This document shows positions 1-7,644 of a DNA stretch of 16,314 bases, one piece after another. The notes below the pieces were generated by a model, which saw only the letters and a list, made by a program, of their open reading frames with translations, searched no databases and was not told where the DNA came from. A program made the translations under genes and the position numbers. This DNA is from an uncultured Cyanobium sp. (GTDB lineage: Bacteria > Cyanobacteriota > Cyanobacteriia > PCC-6307 > Cyanobiaceae): assembly GCA_937919075.1 (NCBI GenBank), contig CALFOF010000272.1, forward strand, positions 1-16,314, given 5' to 3'. Numbering within the stretch: position 1 is the stretch's first letter; each line of letters starts with the position of its first letter.

Positions 1-786
1 GCAGCCCAGGGAGAGCTCATTCATTTTTTCGATAGCGACGATCTTGCCCTGCCCAACCTGCATCAAGGGCAGATAGAAGCCCTTGAGAAAAGCTGCGCTG
101 ATCTCGCTTATTCTCCCTGGGTGAAGGTAAGCCTGGGACGAGAAGATGCACCCCAATCCAACCCTATTCTTCAAGCCCATGGCCTGCCAGCCGGAAACCT
201 GATCCGTGCGCTGCTTACCAATTGGTCGATCGTGCCGATCTGCTGTCTGATCCGTCGCAGCGTGATCGAACGCACCGGCGGCTTCCCTGAAGATCTGCGC
301 ACCGGTGAAGATCAACTGTTCTTTCTTCGGCTGCTACTCGCAGGTGCCACCGTGGTCCACAGCCCCGGTACGTTGGTGTTCTACCGCGCCGATAACGACG
401 CGAAACTCAGCGATCCTCGCAGCCCTGCCGCCCTTGCCCGCCGTCACCAGGATTGGGCGCGCTTCCTGCTGGCGGCCCGGAGTGAATGCCAACACTTTGG
501 CATCGATCCCTGCCGCTGGTTCGGCTTCCGGCGACGGGCCTGGGAGGCCCGCCTCGATCTTGAAGTGGCAGGATTGTTCGACGATCCCCTTTGCGATGCC
601 CTCGCAGCCATGACCGCCGCGTCCCACCCGGACTCTCTCTACGCCCTTCACCGCACCCTGCAGCGCAAGCGGGATGGGTTGCAGGCACGTCTCGGTGCCG
701 GCCGCGCCCACCGCAGTTTCCGTACCAGCCGCTGGCAGCGGAGCGATTGGCAGCACCTGGCCCGCCTCATTGCCACCCAGCCGTGA
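1..786 (+). CDS. Family 2 glycosyltransferase, C-terminal part (5' end outside window)
   Basis: The reading frame is open from the first base, so the gene starts upstream; 261 residues are visible. It should transfer a sugar from a nucleotide donor to a lipid-linked acceptor at the cytoplasmic face of the membrane. Near the window edge the protein reads FFDSDDL (codons 9-15), the metal-binding DXD region of a GT-A fold. About 90 residues later comes TGGFPEDLRTGEDQLFFLRL (E103, D104), the typical GT2 acceptor/catalytic-base ED motif. About 120 residues without a recognised motif follow, rich in Arg and Ala. No membrane segment is visible. The stop overlaps the next start as GTGA (783-786), implying translational coupling. 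The family is clear; the sugar and linkage cannot be read. Confidence 0.88.
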   Translation, partial: AAQGELIHFFDSDDLALPNLHQGQIEALEKSCADLAYSPWVKVSLGREDAPQSNPILQAHGLPAGNLIRALLTNWSIVPICCLIRRSVIERTGGFPEDLRTGEDQLFFLRLLLAGATVVHSPGTLVFYRADNDAKLSDPRSPAALARRHQDWARFLLAARSECQHFGIDPCRWFGFRRRAWEARLDLEVAGLFDDPLCDALAAMTAASHPDSLYALHRTLQRKRDGLQARLGAGRAHRSFRTSRWQRSDWQHLARLIATQP

Positions 787-1997
787 AGCTGCTGATCCTT
801 GAGGAGGCCCTTCAGGGGGGAGAGGGCCACTGGCCCAGCTACATCGGCACCATCGCTGCCGGGCTGCGCTCCGCTGGTGATGAGGTGGAGGTGCTGGTGC
901 ACCGTCAGGCCTCGCCCGAGGTGATCAGCGCCGTGGGCGGCACACCCTGGCTCAGCCGCAACTGCTGGACCGACCAGCGCCGTCAAGGGGCCATCGGTGG
1001 CCTGCGCCACAACCTGCGTTTTGCCCGTGAGGTGAACGCCTGGTTGAACAGCCACACCCCCCCCGACTGGGTGTGCTCTCTCACGGTGCGGCAGCAGCAC
1101 TTACTGGCTCTCACTTGGCTGGCCACCCGCCCGCAGCAGCGGCCGACCCCGCGGTTTCTGCTGCTGTTTGTGCAGGGGTTCGGCACCACCACAGGCGCCG
1201 GAGAGCCCACCACCTTCGCCGCTACTCCCGCCAACCGCCTGGCCCGCTGGTGTTTCCAGCGCCTGGGCCCAGCCGTGCGGAGTGGAGCCGTGGTCCTGGC
1301 AGCTGAAACGGCCGCGATGCAGGCGGAGCTGCGTCGCTTCAGCGGGCTGCCTGTGGCGCTTTTCCCCCACCCTGTGCCCGATGCGCCTGCGCCCGGGGTA
1401 ATCGATCGGCGGGAGGCTGGGCGGATCACCATCACCTGCCCAGGCTTCGCCCGCCACGAAAAGGGAAACGACCTGCTGCAGGAGGCCTGCCTGCTGCTTC
1501 GGGGGGATCGCCGAGCCGAGCGGCTCCATGTGGTCTGCCAGTGGCCGGCACCATTCACCCTGCCAAACGGCACCGCGCTCCTACCCGATCGAGAGCTGGT
1601 CGCCAGCGGCCGCTACGAACTTCTGAACCAGAGCCTTGATGCCGCGGCCTACGCCGCCTTGCTGGCACGCACGGATCTGGTGATCCTTCCCTACCGCCGT
1701 CTGAGCTACCACAATCGCGTTTCTCGTGTGGCCATTGAGGCCGCAGTCCGCGGCCTGCCCCTGATCCACACCCGTGGCACCTGGAGCGAAGAGCTGGCCA
1801 GTGCTGCCGGGGGCGGCCTACCGATCGCCGCCGAAACGGCAAAGGCGGTTGCCGAAGCGCTGCTGCAAGCCCTGGAGCACGCCCCGACCCTGCAGCAGGC
1901 TGCCAAGGCGGGGGCCGCCGCTATCGCCGCCCATCACTCTGCGGCCGGATTTCGCCGCACCTTGCTGGCCGCCGCCTCTGAGCCGCCAGCCCCATGA
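783..1997 (+). CDS. GT4-like (GT-B fold) glycosyltransferase
   Basis: The 404-residue protein is a probable retaining glycosyltransferase of the lipid-linked repeat unit. The GTG start at 783 overlaps the previous stop by four bases, and the protein then begins with the beta strand MKLLILEEALQGGEGHW, as expected for a GT-B N-terminal domain. The open frame runs further upstream, but that extension would lie wholly over the preceding gene. The C-terminal domain has GFARHEKG (221-228), the donor-binding loop with Lys, and DLVILPYRRLSYHNRVSRVA before I-E-A-A. At the usual EX7E site only the second Glu is kept (E319); the first position is Asn311. The stop overlaps the next gene as ATGA. The fold call is firm, but the family number and substrate are not. 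Confidence 0.82.
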   Translation: MKLLILEEALQGGEGHWPSYIGTIAAGLRSAGDEVEVLVHRQASPEVISAVGGTPWLSRNCWTDQRRQGAIGGLRHNLRFAREVNAWLNSHTPPDWVCSLTVRQQHLLALTWLATRPQQRPTPRFLLLFVQGFGTTTGAGEPTTFAATPANRLARWCFQRLGPAVRSGAVVLAAETAAMQAELRRFSGLPVALFPHPVPDAPAPGVIDRREAGRITITCPGFARHEKGNDLLQEACLLLRGDRRAERLHVVCQWPAPFTLPNGTALLPDRELVASGRYELLNQSLDAAAYAALLARTDLVILPYRRLSYHNRVSRVAIEAAVRGLPLIHTRGTWSEELASAAGGGLPIAAETAKAVAEALLQALEHAPTLQQAAKAGAAAIAAHHSAAGFRRTLLAAASEPPAP

Positions 1998-3184
1998 CCC
2001 CCCCTGCTGCCGCGTTGCCACCGCTGCTTTACGTGTGCACGGCGGCACAGGGCGGGATCGCCGCCTATGCCCACGCCCAGACCGAGGCTCTGGTCGCGTT
2101 GGGCGTGGAGGTCACCTTGCTGACCCCTCCTGGCTTCAGCCCAGCCGCCCGGGGCGTCCGGCACCTGCCCGTGCTGCTGGCTCCGCCGGCAGCACGGGCA
2201 GCTTGCCCGCGCTGGCGCGTCCGGCTGGCCACCGCCTGGGCCATCCTCGGCAACGCACAGATCGTGGCGGAAGCCATCCGCCGCCAGCGGCACCGGCACG
2301 TGCTGCTGGCCACCTATTCGGAATACCTGGCGCCGCTCTGGGCCTGGAAGCTGAGAGCCCTGGCCCGCTCCGGCGTCCGCTTCGGTGCCGTCGCACACGA
2401 TCCCGTCCGCGATTACGTGGTGGGGCCGCTGTGGTGGCACCGCCTGTCGATCGCAGAGGGTTACAGCTACCTGGAGCGGGCCTATTTGCATGAGCCCATC
2501 AGCCTCGACACCGGTCGGCCGATGCCAAGCCTGCGCGTGCATGAACTGCCTCACGGCCCCTATGCCACCCCCCTGGCCCAGCGCTCGCCCCTGGACGTGC
2601 GCCGAAGCCTCAAGATCCCGGCTGAAGCGCGCCTCTGGCTCAGTTTCGGCCATCTGCGTGATGGCAAAAACCTACCCCTGGTGCTCGAAGCCCTGCGGGA
2701 TGTGCCCGACGACTGGTTGCTGGTGGCTGGCAGCGAAGCCACCGCAGGACAAACCACTTCCGATCGCTATCGGGCTCTGGCACAGGAGCTGGGGGTGGCC
2801 GACCGCTGCCGCTGGCTGGTCGACTACCTGAGCGACGAGCTGGTCTCCGATCTGTTCCAGGCCGCCGATGCGGTGCTGCTCACTTACAGCGCGCGCTTCC
2901 GCTCCGCCAGCGGGGTGCTCAACCTGGCGGTGCACCATCGCCGCCCCGTGCTGGCCTCTGCGGGCGCCAGCGCGCTGGGCTCGAGCGTGGAACGCTTCCG
3001 GCTGGGGCTGCGGCTGCCACCGGATGATGCCGGAGCGATCCGCGAGGGAATGATGCGGCTGTTTTCTCCCCGCCCCGCTCCCCTGTGGAAACGCTACGAG
3101 CTGTCCAACAGCTGGGCGGCGAATGCCGCTGTGGTGGCCCGTACCCTGCTGGCTGACCCCGACGATCGGGACGCCTGCCGATGA
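1994..3184 (+). CDS. GT4-fold glycosyltransferase
   Basis: The 396-residue protein starts at ATG 1994 inside the upstream stop and ends inside the next start (ATGA 3181-3184), so it sits mid-chain in a coupled operon. The N-terminus [19 protein letters not shown] carries the glycine-rich loop of GT-B enzymes (G20-G21). The C-terminal domain has FGHLRDGKN (218-226), the donor-binding loop ending in a Lys. It also has [19 protein letters not shown] (295-313) where most GT4 proteins have EX7E; SASGV replaces the acidic pair, a pattern I recall from a GT4 subgroup. It therefore probably uses a variant nucleotide-sugar site. No membrane helix is obvious. The donor and acceptor are unknown. Confidence 0.82.
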   Translation: MTPPAAALPPLLYVCTAAQGGIAAYAHAQTEALVALGVEVTLLTPPGFSPAARGVRHLPVLLAPPAARAACPRWRVRLATAWAILGNAQIVAEAIRRQRHRHVLLATYSEYLAPLWAWKLRALARSGVRFGAVAHDPVRDYVVGPLWWHRLSIAEGYSYLERAYLHEPISLDTGRPMPSLRVHELPHGPYATPLAQRSPLDVRRSLKIPAEARLWLSFGHLRDGKNLPLVLEALRDVPDDWLLVAGSEATAGQTTSDRYRALAQELGVADRCRWLVDYLSDELVSDLFQAADAVLLTYSARFRSASGVLNLAVHHRRPVLASAGASALGSSVERFRLGLRLPPDDAGAIREGMMRLFSPRPAPLWKRYELSNSWAANAAVVARTLLADPDDRDACR

Positions 3185-3720
3185 CGCCACGTTTGCTAGC
3201 AGCTGCTCTGGTGGGCTGGTTCTACAACGAACACCTGGGCCGCTGGCCCTCGCGGCGCCTGCGTCTTGCCTACCTGCGCCACTGGTTTGCCCACTGCGAC
3301 GCCGAAGCCGGTGTGCAGACAGGCTGCCGTTTCCTTCACGGCCGCAACATCTCTCTGGGCCCTCGATCGGTGATCAACCATGGCTGCCTGTTGGATGGAA
3401 GGGTGCACCCGATCCGCATCGGCGCCGATGTGAGCATCGGCCCGGAGGCTGCCCTGCTCACTCTCGGCCACGATCCCCGTTCACCCACCTTCGCCGACCG
3501 AGGTGGGCCGATGACCATCGGCGATCATGTTTGGATTGGCTACCGTGCTATCGTTCTTCCAGGCTTAAACATCGGCAACGGGGCTGTTGTTGGAGCTGGG
3601 AGTGTCGTAACCCGCGACGTGCCCAGCTTTGCAATCGTGGCCGGCAATCCAGCACAGGTGATCGGTACCAGGCCCGAAACTTTGCACTATCAACTCTCCT
3701 ATCGGCCGTTTCTGCTCTGA
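3181..3720 (+). CDS. Hexapeptide-repeat (LbH) O-acyltransferase
   Basis: The 179-residue protein resembles the serine acetyltransferase/maltose acetyltransferase/WcaF group, which moves an acetyl group from acetyl-CoA to a sugar hydroxyl. The middle and C-terminal parts show left-handed beta-helix repeats: [15 protein letters not shown] (76-90), [18 protein letters not shown] (111-128) and [18 protein letters not shown] (131-148), ending in the typical [12 protein letters not shown]. His97 in LTLGHDP is placed like the catalytic His of the family. The N-terminus ([18 protein letters not shown]) is short and basic. The start ATG lies in the upstream stop. Its stop TGA shares its last A with the sulfotransferase start (TGATG, 3718-3722). 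The sugar acetylated is unknown, and another acyl donor is possible. Confidence 0.85.
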   Translation: MTPRLLAAALVGWFYNEHLGRWPSRRLRLAYLRHWFAHCDAEAGVQTGCRFLHGRNISLGPRSVINHGCLLDGRVHPIRIGADVSIGPEAALLTLGHDPRSPTFADRGGPMTIGDHVWIGYRAIVLPGLNIGNGAVVGAGSVVTRDVPSFAIVAGNPAQVIGTRPETLHYQLSYRPFLL

Positions 3721-4556
3721 TGGACTCAGCCCTGACGGTTTTTATTCATATTCATAAATGTGCAGGGTCAAGCCTAGCTGCCGTGATGCGCAGAAATCTG
3801 TTCCGCCCCCAACCAGAGCTGGCCGCTTCGCTCGAACTTGATACTCTTACGCCTCCGAATCTGGTGGCCTCCATCTTGCGAACAGCGCGGAGGGATGGCT
3901 ATGTGATGGGCCATCTGGGCTATGGAGCCCATCGGATTTTTGCCTCCCCATGTCGCTATTTTACGATGCTCAGGGAGCCCCGCGAACGGCTTATCTCACT
4001 CTGGCGGCATGCGGCATCCACACCCAATGCTTATTACCATCAGGCAGCCAAAGATCTGAGCTTTGCCTCCTTTCTGGCTCAGCGCAATCCCTTGGAACTC
4101 TACAATGGCATGGTGCGATTTCTTTCTGGTGATCCAGCTGGCTTGAATGTGTTCATCAACCCCAAGCCCTTTGGCACACTGGATCAGTCTGATCTGGATC
4201 GAGCCTTGCACAACCTTGCCCACCGCTTCGAAGGCTTTGGGTTGGTGTCACAGTTCGACGCCTCTCTGCTACTCATGAAGCATTCAATGGGATACCGCAA
4301 CTGCTTCTATGTCCGCCGCAATGAGTCGTCCAGCGCTGTTGCAAAACCTGAGTTTCCAGATCTTGCCCTACCGCTGGTGGAGTTCGATCAGGCGCTTGTA
4401 GCTGAAGCCGAGCGCATCTTTCAGCAACGTGTCTCGAGCGACACCAAAGTGCGGGCGTCGCGCCTCAAACGCTTTCGATCGCTTAACCATGCAATGCAGC
4501 CGATCACCAAGATCAATCAAGTGCTGCAACAGTCTATCAGCTACTTAAAGCCTTAA
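3720..4556 (+). CDS. PAPS-dependent carbohydrate sulfotransferase (Sulfotransfer_2-like)
   Basis: The 278-residue protein probably moves a sulfate from PAPS to a sugar hydroxyl. FIHIHKCAGSSL (8-19) is the 5'-phosphosulfate loop, the bacterial counterpart of HIPKTAGTS. RYFTMLREPRERLISLW (79-95) is the 3'-phosphate motif with Arg85 and a Pro-Arg-Glu-Arg turn. MGHLGYGAH (63-71) lies between them, and its GH is placed like the conserved His of the heparan sulfate 2-O-sulfotransferase group. There is no signal peptide or membrane helix, so it should act in the cytoplasm before export. The start at ATG 3720 is set by the one-base overlap; the frame is open further upstream, but that stretch covers the acyltransferase gene. 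The gene is visibly less GC-rich than its neighbours. Its stop overlaps another ATG (TAATG, 4554-4558) that opens a decayed frame. Confidence 0.87.
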   Translation: MDSALTVFIHIHKCAGSSLAAVMRRNLFRPQPELAASLELDTLTPPNLVASILRTARRDGYVMGHLGYGAHRIFASPCRYFTMLREPRERLISLWRHAASTPNAYYHQAAKDLSFASFLAQRNPLELYNGMVRFLSGDPAGLNVFINPKPFGTLDQSDLDRALHNLAHRFEGFGLVSQFDASLLLMKHSMGYRNCFYVRRNESSSAVAKPEFPDLALPLVEFDQALVAEAERIFQQRVSSDTKVRASRLKRFRSLNHAMQPITKINQVLQQSISYLKP

Positions 4557-4600
4557 TGACAGCCATTCAATCGCCTTACCGATCTTCATCGGCTCCCTTG

Positions 4601-4607
4601 AAAGGAG
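4601..4607 (+). promoter_or_regulatory. Strong Shine-Dalgarno-like site before a 21-codon frame
   Basis: AAAGGAG lies seven bases before ATG 4615. That ATG opens a frame of only 21 codons (4615-4680, MTLRTQAYTKAPPHSIWMID then Ala and stop) and overlaps the stop of the 4556 frame as ATGA. It is a better ribosome site than any seen before the intact genes of the window. It may be a relic of a lost gene start or a small leader peptide; I cannot tell which. Confidence 0.35.
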
Positions 4608-4737
4608 CAGGGCAATGACGCTCAGGACGCAGGCATACACCAAAGCGCCTCCGCATTCAATCTGGATGATAGATGCTTGATTGCCTGAGCATTGCTGAGC
4701 GGCCTCGCCCATCGCCACCAGGTCAGCACCTTTGCAT

Positions 4738-4750
4738 AACGTTTAACGTT
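4738..4750. repeat. Doubled AACGTT palindrome
   Basis: AACGTT occurs twice, separated by one T (AACGTTTAACGTT), inside the decayed region. Each half is self-complementary. No promoter boxes are convincingly placed around it, so a protein-binding role is only a possibility. Confidence 0.3.
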
Positions 4751-5018
4751 GCCTCTGGCATCGGGCGCGCAATCGGCTATCACTCCAGGTCGTTTCCATC
4801 CCTACAAGCCCCAGATGCGGAACCTGTTCAGGAGATGGGCGACTTGGTTCGGGTCGCAAGCAAAACCGTGTTCATTCCTGATCGCAACGTTTATGACATG
4901 GGCTATCCCTTCACGCGTGGGGAGGAACAGCACTTTCGCAATCTCAATACTCGCTGGCTGTTACGTCTCCCCCTCACAGGCAGCAAGGGCTATCACGTCA
5001 CCACTGAGGTACTCAGAC

Positions 5019-5056
5019 ACTGAAGACACTCAACCATTGAAGACACTGAAGACATT
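5019..5056. repeat. Short degenerate tandem repeat (TGAAGACAct)
   Basis: TGAAGACA or a near copy recurs three times: ACTGAAGACACT (5019-5030), then TTGAAGACACTGAAGACATT (5037-5056). The cluster starts at the stop of the decayed gene. It looks like local slippage or a deletion scar. It has no match to a known element that I can name. Confidence 0.45.
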
Positions 5057-5209
5057 AATACGTCGCCTTTGATCTCTTCGTCCTGATCGCCCCTATTAAG
5101 CTGATCCCCTCGATGGCCCGCATGACCAATCTCTTCCCCACCCGCAACCCAGGCCTCAACATCCACCGGCAAACATCCCATGGCGCCGAGCCAGCCCTGC
5201 CCTGAACCG
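5024..5209. other. Non-coding gap before the second gene block
   Basis: Apart from the short repeat at its left end, no convincing frame, promoter pair or terminator is visible. An in-frame ATG at 5180 could add ten residues to the next gene, but neither it nor ATG 5210 has a Shine-Dalgarno sequence. A promoter for the downstream block would be expected here or in the decayed region, but I could not locate one with confidence. Confidence 0.4.
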
Positions 5210-6340
5210 ATGCGCATCCTGAACATCATTCAGTGCTCAAACCTTGGCGGCATGGAGCAGGCTTCCCTGCGCCTGATGGAGGCCCTCCAGCGCCGCGGGC
5301 ATGCGCTCTCTGTTGTGTCTCTCCATCCCCTCGGGCCTCTGGCCCCGGCCCTGCTGGCCAGCAGCATCCCCGCCCTCGGTCTCGGCTACGGCCAGGTGCC
5401 CCTCTGGCGCTGGCTCCGGCGGCTGCGCCGCGAACTGCGGCGCCAGGCCCCCGATGCCCTGTTGCTCACCGGCCACAGCCTGCCAGCCCTGCTGGCCATT
5501 GCCGGCGGTTGCCACGGCCGCCTGGTCCTGGCGATCCACTTCCATCACACCGGTGTGAAGCCACGCTGGTTCTGGTGGTTGTTTTATGCGATCGCCACCC
5601 GTCAGTTCAGAGCGATTACCTTCCCTTCCCATTTTGTGCGGCGTGAGGCGATCGCCCTTTATCCCCCCCTGGCCGCCCGGGCACGGACAGTGCGCAATCC
5701 CCTGACCCCGCCCGCGCTGATCACCCCCGCCGCCCGTCTGCAGGCCCGGCGAGAACTGGGGCTTTCCCCTGAGGGACCGGTTGTGGGAAACGGCGGCTGG
5801 CTCATTCCCCGCAAGCGCTTCGATGTGTTTCTGCAGGTGGCTGCCCGCGTGTTGGCGCACCAGCCGCAGGTGCGCTTCGTGATCGCCGGCGATGGCCCTG
5901 AAGCCGCTTCCCTGAAAACCCTCGCCCGGGAGCTGGGGATTGAGCGCTCCGTGCATTGGTTGGGATGGCAGGTGAGCATGGAACCGGTGTACGCCGCTCT
6001 GGATCTGCTGTTGTTCCATTCCGACTGGGACGCCATGGGGCTGACGCCCATCGAGGCCATGGCCCGTGGCCTGCCGGTGGTCGCCTCTGTGCTGCACGGA
6101 GGTCTGCGAGAGGTGGCGTCTACTCCGGCTGTGGCGGTTGTGCTGGAGCAGCACGATCCCGAGGCACTCGCCTCCCACGTGCTGCGCCTGCTGAGCGACC
6201 CTGCTGCCGCCGCCGCCCTCGGCAGCCGTGGTCGGCGGCAGGTTCTCGCCCTCAGCGATTCTGAGGCGATCGCCAGCTGGCATGAGCGTGCATTGGCGGA
6301 TCCCGCACCTCTCGTCCCGCCTGCGGACCCACTGCCGTAA
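5210..6340 (+). CDS. GT4 glycosyltransferase
   Basis: The 376-residue protein is of usual GT4 length. I chose ATG 5210 because the first beta strand and Gly-loop (MRILNIIQCSNLGGMEQASL) follow at once; ATG 5180 would prepend ten Pro-rich residues without a known equivalent. The C-terminal domain has NGGWLIPRKRFDVFL (194-208), VIAGDGPE (224-231) and FHSDWDAMGLTPIEAMARG (269-287). The EX7E pair is present as D274...E282, with Asp for the first Glu. The ending GGLREVAS is the donor-binding loop. It is the first gene of the second block and lies 21 bases before another GT4 gene. It likely adds one sugar to the undecaprenyl-linked repeat unit; the sugar is unknown. Confidence 0.88.
   Translation: MRILNIIQCSNLGGMEQASLRLMEALQRRGHALSVVSLHPLGPLAPALLASSIPALGLGYGQVPLWRWLRRLRRELRRQAPDALLLTGHSLPALLAIAGGCHGRLVLAIHFHHTGVKPRWFWWLFYAIATRQFRAITFPSHFVRREAIALYPPLAARARTVRNPLTPPALITPAARLQARRELGLSPEGPVVGNGGWLIPRKRFDVFLQVAARVLAHQPQVRFVIAGDGPEAASLKTLARELGIERSVHWLGWQVSMEPVYAALDLLLFHSDWDAMGLTPIEAMARGLPVVASVLHGGLREVASTPAVAVVLEQHDPEALASHVLRLLSDPAAAAALGSRGRRQVLALSDSEAIASWHERALADPAPLVPPADPLP
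5588..5655. repeat. Two HIP1 octamers (GCGATCGC)
   Basis: Exact copies lie at 5588-5595 and 5648-5655, both within the GT4 gene that begins at 5210. HIP1 is abundant in many cyanobacterial genomes and is the main lineage clue here. Confidence 0.85.
6266..6273. repeat. HIP1 octamer
   Basis: An exact GCGATCGC near the 3' end of the GT4 gene that ends at 6340. Confidence 0.85.
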
Positions 6341-6361
6341 AAACCCCGTCCTGCTTCTCTG

Positions 6362-7585
6362 ATGCGCTTTCTCGTCCTCTTGGTGAATCTGGTGCCGTAT
6401 CACCTCGCCCGTTGGGGAGCCGTGGCGCAGCAGGGCCATGAAGTCACCGTTCTGCAACGCCGGACGGGCGACTGCTTCAAGGTGCTGGAAACAAACCCCA
6501 CGGCAGCACCCTTCGCCGTCCACACCCTTCAAGAGCCAGGTCCCTCAGTACCAGCGCTGCGGCGGCAGGTGGCGCTGTGGATCGAAACCGTGGCACCGGA
6601 GGTGGTGGTGGTCAGCGGCTACAGCTTTGCGGAAAGCCTCGCCGCCCTCACAGCCGCCGCCGATCGGAGTCTGCCGGTGGTGCTCTGCTCTGAAAGCAAC
6701 CGCCATGACGGGGTGCGGCAGCCCTTGGGTGAATGGGTAAAGCGTCGGATTGTGCGCCACGCGCAGGCCGCCTTGGTGGGAGGCGCCGACCACGCCGCCT
6801 ACCTTCAAGAGCTGGGCATGGATGCTGCCGCCATCTTCCGGGGCTATAACGCTGTGGATAACGATCACTTCGCCAGCGCCAGGCGCTGGCGGCAGCGGGG
6901 GAAATCTGCCCGGCTGGAGCTGGGACTGCCGCCTCGTTACCTGCTGGCTGCCAGCCGGTTCACCGAGAAGAAAAATCTGGTGGGCCTCATACAAGGCTAT
7001 GGCCTCTGGCGCGGCCAGGCCACACAGGCACAGGCGGGGGGCAACCCTGGGCAACCTGACGTGAGCCTGGTGATCGTGGGCGATGGACCCTTGCGTGGCG
7101 CCCTGGAGGCGCAAGTGACCGCACTGGGGCTTGAGGGCTGGGTGCACCTGCCGGGCGCTTGCGCTTACGACGCCCTGCCAGCCCATTACGGACTGGCCGA
7201 GGCCTTGGTGCATGCCAGCACGGTGGAACAGTGGGGACTGGTGGTGAACGAAGCCATGGCTTCCGGTCTACCGGTGCTGGTGTCGCGCGCCTGCGGCAGC
7301 GCTCCGGAGCTGGTGATGCCTGGAGAAAACGGCTTCGTGTTCGACCCTTCCACCCCGGCGGCGATCGCGGCAGCGATTAGCTGGTTTCTGGAGCAGCCCG
7401 AGGAGCTTCGTCAGCGCATGGGCGAAGCGAGCCAGAGGATGATCAAGCGCCTGCATCCCGAGGCCTTCGCCCGGGGCCTTGAGGCAGCGGGATGCCATGC
7501 CTTGGCCACAGGAAGCACACCACTGAAGGCCGCAGACCGAACATTGCTGTACATTCTGGGCAGTCGGTCCGAGTCCAGTGGCTGA
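6362..7585 (+). CDS. GT4 glycosyltransferase
   Basis: The 407-residue protein is a GT-B retaining glycosyltransferase with a complete catalytic signature. After the N-terminal strand MRFLVLLVNLVPYHLARWGA come SESNRHD (110-116) and IFRGYNAVDNDHF (158-170), the interdomain link found in many bacterial GT4 enzymes. The C-terminal domain shows ASRFTEKKNLVGLI (197-210), VIVGDGPLRGAL (238-249) and HASTVEQWGLVVNEAMASG, giving EX7E at E289 and E297. A stretch rich in Ala, Gln and Gly (about 217-231) is probably a loop insertion. The start ATG is 21 bases after the previous stop and has no ribosome site. The last 25 residues follow the family domain and are not distinctive. The donor sugar is not predictable. 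Confidence 0.9.
   Translation: MRFLVLLVNLVPYHLARWGAVAQQGHEVTVLQRRTGDCFKVLETNPTAAPFAVHTLQEPGPSVPALRRQVALWIETVAPEVVVVSGYSFAESLAALTAAADRSLPVVLCSESNRHDGVRQPLGEWVKRRIVRHAQAALVGGADHAAYLQELGMDAAAIFRGYNAVDNDHFASARRWRQRGKSARLELGLPPRYLLAASRFTEKKNLVGLIQGYGLWRGQATQAQAGGNPGQPDVSLVIVGDGPLRGALEAQVTALGLEGWVHLPGACAYDALPAHYGLAEALVHASTVEQWGLVVNEAMASGLPVLVSRACGSAPELVMPGENGFVFDPSTPAAIAAAISWFLEQPEELRQRMGEASQRMIKRLHPEAFARGLEAAGCHALATGSTPLKAADRTLLYILGSRSESSG
7361..7368. repeat. HIP1 octamer
   Basis: An exact GCGATCGC inside the C-terminal part of the GT4 gene that ends at 7585. Confidence 0.85.
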
Positions 7586-7644
7586 GGCCTGTTGATGTTG
7601 GCGTCAGGAAACCCTCAAACCAAGCCGTCTGCATCGCATTCTCG

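Larger units (their letters stand above)
4556..5023 (+). pseudogene. Decayed gene, possible SAM methyltransferase remnant
   Basis: An ATG at 4556 overlaps the sulfotransferase stop (TAATG), as if a further operon gene began here, but its frame stops after 20 codons (TGA 4616-4618). The same frame has two more stops just before 4673 and then stays open to 5023. The last half of that open part reads MGDLVRVASKTVFIPDRNVY and then GSKGYHVTTE. I recall this spacing from the C-terminal half of cyanobacterial class I SAM methyltransferases, where an RVA...V-I-SD-N-R strand is followed by a GKGY...SEGDG segment. No motif I (DxGxG) can be found in any frame upstream, so the N-terminal half is lost or unrecognisable. 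Seen: interrupted frame and residual motifs. Inferred: methyltransferase origin, with low to moderate certainty. Confidence 0.4.

Noticed and set aside
591..782. N-terminal extension of the glycosyltransferase that starts at 783
   Set aside because: The extra 64 residues are Pro/Arg-rich, lie wholly over the upstream gene and precede the first beta strand of the fold.
3123..3719. N-terminal extension of the sulfotransferase
   Set aside because: It is an open shadow frame across the acyltransferase gene; family sequence begins only at the ATG at 3720.
4592..4608. Possible terminator hairpin after the sulfotransferase (GCTCC...GGAGC)
   Set aside because: It has only five clean pairs and no T-run; the GGAGC half is part of the Shine-Dalgarno-like site.
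4749..5072. Plus-strand frame of 107 codons in the decayed region
   Set aside because: It is out of frame with the methyltransferase-like residues and shows no motif of its own.
4993..5229. Minus-strand frame of 78 codons in the non-coding gap
   Set aside because: It crosses the tandem repeat and the next gene start, and has no ribosome site or family resemblance.
5237..6532. Long antisense open frame
   Set aside because: It is rich in Gln, Gly and Arg, shows no domain and lies opposite clear GT4 genes; high GC explains it.
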